This document shows positions 61,243-64,000 of a stretch of DNA of 64,000 bases, in pieces. The stretch is from Holophagaceae bacterium (GTDB lineage Bacteria > Acidobacteriota > Holophagae > Holophagales > Holophagaceae): positions 85,817 through 149,816 of the forward strand of contig JADKKO010000003.1 in the NCBI GenBank assembly GCA_016720465.1, written 5' to 3'. The translations under genes and the position numbers were made by a program. Below the pieces are notes generated by a model. It had not been told where the DNA came from. It worked only from the letters and a program-made list of their open reading frames with translations, and searched no databases. Position 1 is the first letter of the stretch. Every line of letters begins with the position of its first letter.

Positions 61243-63984
61243 CTATTCGCCTTGCTGATCAGCTGCGGCTTCTTCGATGGTCGCTTGCGCCGCGGCCAGC
61301 ATCGCGATGGGCACGCGGTAGGGGGAGCAGCTCACATAGTCGAGCCCCACGCGGTGGAAGAATTTGACCGATCTCGGGTCGCCACCGTGTTCTCCGCATA
61401 CGCCCACCTTCAACCCTGGGCGCGCGCCGCGGCCTTTCTCCACAGCGATGCGGACCAGCTCGCCGATGCCTTCCAGATCCAGGCTCTGGAACGGATCATC
61501 ATCAAGGATTTTCTTGCCCACATACTCGGGCAGGAACGTCCCCGCATCGTCGCGCGAGAATCCGAATCCCATCTGGGTGAGGTCGTTGGTCCCGAACGAG
61601 AAGAATTCGGCCTCTTCCGCGATCTTGTCGGCGGTGATGGCGGCTCGGGGGACTTCGATCATGGTGCCCATGGGCGCTGTGAAATCCGTTCCGCGTTCAC
61701 GGTTCACCTGGGCGATTTCATCCAGTAATTCAGTTTTCAGGTAGACCAGCTCCCGCACGGTGCCCACCAGGGGAATCATGATTTCCGGCAGCGCCTTGAC
61801 GCCCTTGGCGGTCGCATCCAAGGCCGCTTCGACGATGGCTCTAACTTGCACCCGGTAGATCTCCGGAAAGGTGATTCCCAGGCGGCAGCCGCGATGCCCG
61901 AGCATGGGATTGAATTCATGGAGCTGCTGAACGCGGCGCTTCACCGTGTCCAGGCTGACCCCTAACAGCGCGGCCATCTCCGCGCAGCCCGCATCGTCGT
62001 GGGGAAGGAACTCATGCAAGGGCGGATCCAGAAGGCGGATGTTCACGGGCAGGCCGTCCATGGCCGCGAAAATGCCCTCGAAATCGCCCCGCTGCATGGG
62101 CAGCAATTTGGCTAGCGCGAGGCGGCGGCCTTCCAGATCAGAAGCCAGGATCATTTCCCGGACGGCCTGGATCCGCTCCCCCTCGAAGAACATGTGCTCG
62201 GTGCGGCAAAGGCCGATGCCCTCGGCACCGAAGGCCCTCGCGACCTTGCTGTCGCCGGGAGTATCCGCATTGGTGCGCACCTTCATTTTTTTCGCCTCGG
62301 CGCTCCAGACCATGATCTTTGCGAAGCGCATGTAGACTTCGCTTTCCTCAGGCTTCAGGCGGCCATCCACCAACACCTGGTTCACTTCGGACGGGTGGGC
62401 GCCCAACTGGCCCGCAAAGACTTCTCCTGTGGAACCGTCAATGGAAATCCAGTCCTGGCCTGCCTTCAGGGACAGTCCGCCGACTTTTACCAGGCCCGCC
62501 TTCTCATCAATGTTCAACGCAGCGGCTCCGCACACGCAGGGCTTTCCCATGCCGCGCGCCACCACCGCCGCATGGCTGGTCATGCCGCCGCGGGCCGTGA
62601 GGATCCCCTGCGCGGCGATCATGCCGGAAATATCTTCGGGCGAAGTCTCCACCCGCACGAGCACCACCGGGCCATCGGCGGCCATTTTTTCCGCTTCGGC
62701 CGCGCTCAGGGCGATGCGCCCTGTGGCCGCGCCAGGACCCGCGTTGAGGCCTGTGGTCATCAATTTCCCTTCAGCGCGAAGGCGATCCTTTTCCTTGTGA
62801 TCAAAGACCGGCGCAAGCAGTTGGGAGAGGGAGTCCGCATCGATGCGCTGGAGGGCCGCGCTCCTCGAGATGAGCCCTTCGTCCACAAGATCCAAGGCGA
62901 TGCGGATGCCCGCCATGGCCGTGCGTTTGCCGGTCCGCGTCTGCAGCATGAACAGCCGTCCGCGCTCGATGGTGAATTCGATGTCCTGCATTTCGCGGAA
63001 GTGGGTTTCCAGACGGTTTGCCGTCGCAAGGAGCTGGTGGAAGGTTTCCGGCATGGCTTCTTCCAGGCTCAGGAGGTTCGTCCCCTCGGCCTGCTTCAAT
63101 GAGATGGGCTGCGGTGTGCGGATGCCCGCGACGACGTCCTCGCCCTGGGCATTGATGAGATATTCCCCGTAGAAAAGCTTCTCGCCGGTACCGGGGTTGC
63201 GCGTGAAAGCCACGCCGGTTCCGCAGTCCTCGCCCATGTTGCCGAACACCATGCTTTGAACATTGACCGCCGTGCCCCAATCGTCAGAGAAACGATTGAG
63301 CTTCCGATAGGTCACCGCGCGGGGTGTGTTCCAGCTTTCGAATACCGCGGAAACGGCGCCCCAGAGCTGCTCCATGGGGTCCTGGGGGAAGGGCTTGCCC
63401 GTCTCATCCCGGACGATTTCTTTGTACGCGGCCACGAGGGTTTTCCATTCCTCGGCGGTCACATCCGGATCCTGATGTTTTCCGGTGCGATGCTTGAGCC
63501 CTTCCAATTCGGCTTCGAACAGGCTGGTGTGGACATTCAACACGACATTGCTGTACATGGTGATGAAGCGTCGGTAGCTGTCCCAGGCGAACCGTGGATT
63601 TCCGCTGGCTTTTTCAAGCCCCACCACCGTTTGGTCGTTCAGCCCGAGATTCAAGACCGTGTCCATCATGCCGGGCATGGAGACCCGGGCGCCGCTGCGG
63701 ACGGAGAGCAGAAGCGGTTTGTCCGCATCACCGAAAGTGAGCCCTCGCGCACCCTCCAGCCACTTGAGCGCTTCGAGCGCCTCTTGCTTGACCTCGTCTG
63801 GAAGTTGCCGGCCTGCGGCGTAATAAAGGCTGCAGACTTCGGTGGTGATGGTGAAGCCCGGCGGCACCGGAATGCCGAGACCCGCCATTTCCGCCAGGTT
63901 GCAGCCCTTCCCGCCCAGCAGGTTCCGCATCAAGGCACTGCCTTCATTGCGGTCACCACCAAAGGAATAAACATGTTTGGTCAT
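61243..63984 (-). CDS. ppdK: pyruvate, phosphate dikinase
   Basis: PPDK interconverts pyruvate, ATP and phosphate with PEP, AMP and pyrophosphate, feeding gluconeogenesis or PPi-linked glycolysis. The full 913-residue protein has the nucleotide-binding N-terminal domain ('YSFGGDRNEGSALMRNLLGG', 'MFGNMGEDCGTGVAFTRNP'-type region), the phospho-His domain ('TARGGMTSHAAVVARGMGKP' with catalytic His) and the PEP/pyruvate barrel ('GIGLCRTEHMFFEGERIQAV', 'GHRGCRLGITFPEIYRVQVR', 'GVCGEHGGDPRSVKFFHRVG'). Length is normal. AGAGG precedes ATG 63984. Upstream sequence is outside the window. Confidence 0.95.
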   Translation of the reverse strand: MTKHVYSFGGDRNEGSALMRNLLGGKGCNLAEMAGLGIPVPPGFTITTEVCSLYYAAGRQLPDEVKQEALEALKWLEGARGLTFGDADKPLLLSVRSGARVSMPGMMDTVLNLGLNDQTVVGLEKASGNPRFAWDSYRRFITMYSNVVLNVHTSLFEAELEGLKHRTGKHQDPDVTAEEWKTLVAAYKEIVRDETGKPFPQDPMEQLWGAVSAVFESWNTPRAVTYRKLNRFSDDWGTAVNVQSMVFGNMGEDCGTGVAFTRNPGTGEKLFYGEYLINAQGEDVVAGIRTPQPISLKQAEGTNLLSLEEAMPETFHQLLATANRLETHFREMQDIEFTIERGRLFMLQTRTGKRTAMAGIRIALDLVDEGLISRSAALQRIDADSLSQLLAPVFDHKEKDRLRAEGKLMTTGLNAGPGAATGRIALSAAEAEKMAADGPVVLVRVETSPEDISGMIAAQGILTARGGMTSHAAVVARGMGKPCVCGAAALNIDEKAGLVKVGGLSLKAGQDWISIDGSTGEVFAGQLGAHPSEVNQVLVDGRLKPEESEVYMRFAKIMVWSAEAKKMKVRTNADTPGDSKVARAFGAEGIGLCRTEHMFFEGERIQAVREMILASDLEGRRLALAKLLPMQRGDFEGIFAAMDGLPVNIRLLDPPLHEFLPHDDAGCAEMAALLGVSLDTVKRRVQQLHEFNPMLGHRGCRLGITFPEIYRVQVRAIVEAALDATAKGVKALPEIMIPLVGTVRELVYLKTELLDEIAQVNRERGTDFTAPMGTMIEVPRAAITADKIAEEAEFFSFGTNDLTQMGFGFSRDDAGTFLPEYVGKKILDDDPFQSLDLEGIGELVRIAVEKGRGARPGLKVGVCGEHGGDPRSVKFFHRVGLDYVSCSPYRVPIAMLAAAQATIEEAAADQQGE

Positions 63985-64000
63985 CGAAGCCTCTTCGGAT

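Overview
The window is about 64 kb of GC-rich, densely coded bacterial chromosome. Gene content and protein style (unlinked murG, rsmH and lpxK, etfBA, a DUF5916-type outer-membrane protein, a kinase-like/TonB fusion, many secreted PKD/IPT proteins) suggest a Gram-negative Acidobacteriota bacterium, perhaps class Holophagae (Geothrix/Holophaga-like). That placement is inference from recognised families; no search was run.

Layout. 1-8.5 kb: a beta-propeller protein cut by the window edge, a methyltransferase overlapping murG, a zinc-ribbon membrane protein, etfBA, and a cyclic-nucleotide/FHA protein. 8.5-15.6 kb: free-methionine-sulfoxide reductase, lpxK, a methyltransferase and a 1439-aa secreted PHP-domain protein. 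15.8-29.8 kb: a 4Fe-4S protein behind a frameshifted glgP, an acyl-CoA ligase, an ABC-F ATPase, a DUF5916-type barrel, an AraC remnant, a KAS III enzyme, an OPT transporter and a CDF metal transporter. 29.8-35.4 kb: a PKD lipoprotein, a Tat-exported aldo/keto reductase, rsmH and a TolB/TPR protein. 35.4-42.1 kb: a minus-strand Cus-type copper/silver efflux operon (Cys-rich protein, cusC, cusB, cusA, small metal-binding protein). 42.2-42.7 kb: a tRNA-Gly(CCC) gene followed by 182-bp tandem repeats built from its own 3' end. 42.7-47 kb: a conserved unknown, a RodZ-like protein, a MoxR ATPase and a degenerate NtrC-like regulator. 47-53.7 kb: aroD-aroE fusion, mazG, a swivel-first aconitase-like enzyme, larC, a DUF1292 protein and moaE. 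53.7-64 kb: lysine 6-aminotransferase, rnhA, the kinase-like/TonB fusion, comEC, a nucleosidase and ppdK.

The strongest unexplained structure is the tRNA-Gly repeat array. Each unit carries the tRNA 3' end with CCA, an intrinsic terminator and an inverted copy of the tRNA T-arm/acceptor half. It closely resembles the 178-bp repeats downstream of E. coli tyrT, but beside a different tRNA in an apparently unrelated lineage. Two other intergenic elements (1315-1493 and 6266-6453) also have inverted-repeat ends.

Caution on sequence quality: five genes (glgP, aroDE, the aconitase-like gene, larC, comEC) carry single-base frame changes, mostly at short homopolymers, and two poly-G tracts lie at 47.05-47.12 and 53.14-53.17 kb. 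Six of the eight frame changes fall in 48.0-52.4 kb between those tracts, so local sequence error is more likely than gene decay.
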